Below are positions 4,564-5,559 of a stretch of 5,559 nucleotides of DNA, piece by piece. This DNA is from Pseudomonadota bacterium (lineage in GTDB: Bacteria; Pseudomonadota; Alphaproteobacteria; Rhodospirillales; Casp-alpha2): assembly GCA_027620395.1 (NCBI GenBank), contig JAQBZY010000130.1, positions 1 through 5,559 on the forward strand. Direction: 5' to 3'. The stretch's first letter is position 1; each line of letters begins with the position of its first letter. The position numbers were made by a program, and so were the translations under genes. The notes beneath the pieces were generated by a model. The model saw only the letters and a program-made list of their open reading frames with translations, searched no databases and was not told the origin of the DNA.

Positions 4564-5559
4564 ATGCCCGAGGCTCGCGTCTCCGGTCGAGAAGTAGGCA
4601 TCGCCGAGGCCGGCACGCTGCTGTCGGAATTGGTCCGTAATCCAAGCATCAATCCGCCAGGTAACGAGACCGCCGTCGCCGCCATCATCGAACGCCGCCT
4701 AAGTTCGCTGGGCTGTGAAACCAGGATTGTCGAGTCCCGCCCCAACCGATCCAGCGTCATCGGTCGTCTGCGTGGCGCCGGCGATGGCCCGACATTGCTT
4801 TTCAACGGGCACATGGACGTGCAGCCACCCGGAAATAACTGGACCCGCGATCCTTTCGGCGCCGCCATCGAAGGGACCAGGCTCTTTGGCCAGGGGGCAA
4901 TGGACATGAAGGCCGGCCTGACGGCGATCATTCTGGCGCTCGAATACCTAAAACGGGACGGAACCAAACTCCGCGGCGATATTCTCGTTACGGCTGTGGC
5001 CGATGAAGTCTCGGGCGGTCATCTCGGCACCGGTTTCCTCGTCGCCAATGGATTGATCGACGCCGACATGGCCGTCGTCTGCGAGCCGACCGGCGATGTG
5101 GTCCGGGTCGCGCATCGGGGGGCGCTGTGGTTGGAGATCACCGTTACCGGCAAGTCAGCGCACGGCGGCCGGCCGTGGCTTGGCGTCAACGCGCTCTCCA
5201 AGGCCGCCAAGATTATCGCCGGCATCGAAAACGATCTGTTGCCCGGCCTGCAAACGCGCACACACCCGCTGTTGCCGGCGCCGACCATCAACATCGGGCG
5301 CTTGACCGGCGGCACCAAGTTCAATCTTGTCGCCGATAAAGCGGTATTGGAAATCGACCGGCGGATGGTGCCCGGCGAGAGCGCCGATGCGGTGCAAGCG
5401 GAGGTTCACGATCTCTGTGAGCGGCTCCGCGCCGCTGACACCGAAGCGTGGTCCTTCGCCATTCGCCGCATCATGCACGTGACGCCGGGCGAGATCGATC
5501 CGGAAGCGCCGATCGTCAAGGCCTGCCAAAAGGCCCACGCTGCCGTGACCGGCACGCCT
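4564..5559 (+). CDS. M20 family metallopeptidase/deacylase (ArgE/DapE-like), 3' end cut off by window edge
   Basis: Cytoplasmic zinc hydrolase of the M20 family, which cleaves amide bonds in N-acyl amino acids or small peptides. 332 codons are visible; members are usually about 380-430 residues, so the C-terminal part with the last metal-ligand His is missing. Seen in order: NPSINPPGNE (26-35); NGHMDV with metal ligand His83 and catalytic-site Asp85; DPFG (96-99); GAMDMKAG with bridging Asp114; the acidic motif VADEVSGG (145-152); CEPT with likely ligand Glu174; the dimerisation domain from about 180, with TGKSAHGGRP (His200) inside; GGTKFNLV and DRRMVPGE typical of the family. The acidic motif is unusual, since Glu-Glu is expected and Asp147-Glu148-Val149 is found. 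ATG 4564 is preferred by its ribosome site; the frame stays open to an ATG at 4474. It is divergent from the LysR gene, which probably controls it. Exact substrate cannot be assigned; ArgE or DapE proper are less likely in this transporter setting. Confidence 0.93.
   Translation, partial: MPEARVSGREVGIAEAGTLLSELVRNPSINPPGNETAVAAIIERRLSSLGCETRIVESRPNRSSVIGRLRGAGDGPTLLFNGHMDVQPPGNNWTRDPFGAAIEGTRLFGQGAMDMKAGLTAIILALEYLKRDGTKLRGDILVTAVADEVSGGHLGTGFLVANGLIDADMAVVCEPTGDVVRVAHRGALWLEITVTGKSAHGGRPWLGVNALSKAAKIIAGIENDLLPGLQTRTHPLLPAPTINIGRLTGGTKFNLVADKAVLEIDRRMVPGESADAVQAEVHDLCERLRAADTEAWSFAIRRIMHVTPGEIDPEAPIVKACQKAHAAVTGTP

Noticed and set aside
4380..4967. Minus-strand open frame of 195 codons opposite the start of the M20 gene and into the divergent control region
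   Set aside because: The plus strand encodes unmistakable M20 motifs here, and the minus frame has no domain and a biased composition.
1..5559. Looked for tRNA or rRNA genes, CRISPR arrays, insertion sequences, integrases and phage or defence genes
   Set aside because: Nothing of these kinds could be recognised; the whole window is explained by five genes and their control regions.

Overview
The window is a piece of a bacterial chromosome of fairly high GC content (near 60% by eye, not counted). It carries a peptide-type ABC importer, a LysR-type regulator and an M20 metallopeptidase or deacylase. Codon use, very short gene spacing and the protein types suggest a proteobacterium, most likely an alphaproteobacterium. 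That assignment is an inference; no rRNA or other marker gene is present.

Layout, left to right. Positions 1-704 (minus) hold a DppC-type inner-membrane permease whose C-terminus is cut off by the left edge. Positions 733-1683 (minus) hold the complete DppB-type permease. Positions 1684-1761 hold a strong hairpin with no U-run. Positions 1762-3276 (minus) hold the periplasmic solute-binding protein with a signal peptide and a near-perfect ribosome binding site. Positions 3277-3461 are an AT-rich control region with a candidate promoter and two sets of inverted repeats. Positions 3462-4373 (minus) hold the LysR-type regulator. Positions 4374-4563 are a divergent control region. Positions 4564-5559 (plus) hold an M20 family (ArgE/DapE-like) hydrolase that runs off the right edge.

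The likely biology is an uptake-and-cleave unit. The binding protein and the DppB/DppC channel import a peptide or peptide-like (N-acylated or amide) compound, the M20 enzyme hydrolyses it in the cytoplasm, and the LysR protein senses the substrate or product. The ATPase genes expected for such a transporter (DppD/DppF type) would lie beyond the left edge.

The families are well known. The least explained signal is in the two control regions. They share the 10-base motif TTAATTCGAC, which in front of the binding-protein gene is half of a perfect inverted repeat (TAATTCGA-N8-TCGAATTA) about 60 bp upstream of the predicted start of transcription. This is a good candidate for the operator of the local LysR protein. 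Two protein-level oddities also deserve a check: the M20 enzyme shows Asp-Glu-Val where the family usually shows Asp-Glu-Glu, and the binding protein lacks the acidic residue expected at the peptide-anchoring position. I did not see a clearly new kind of system.
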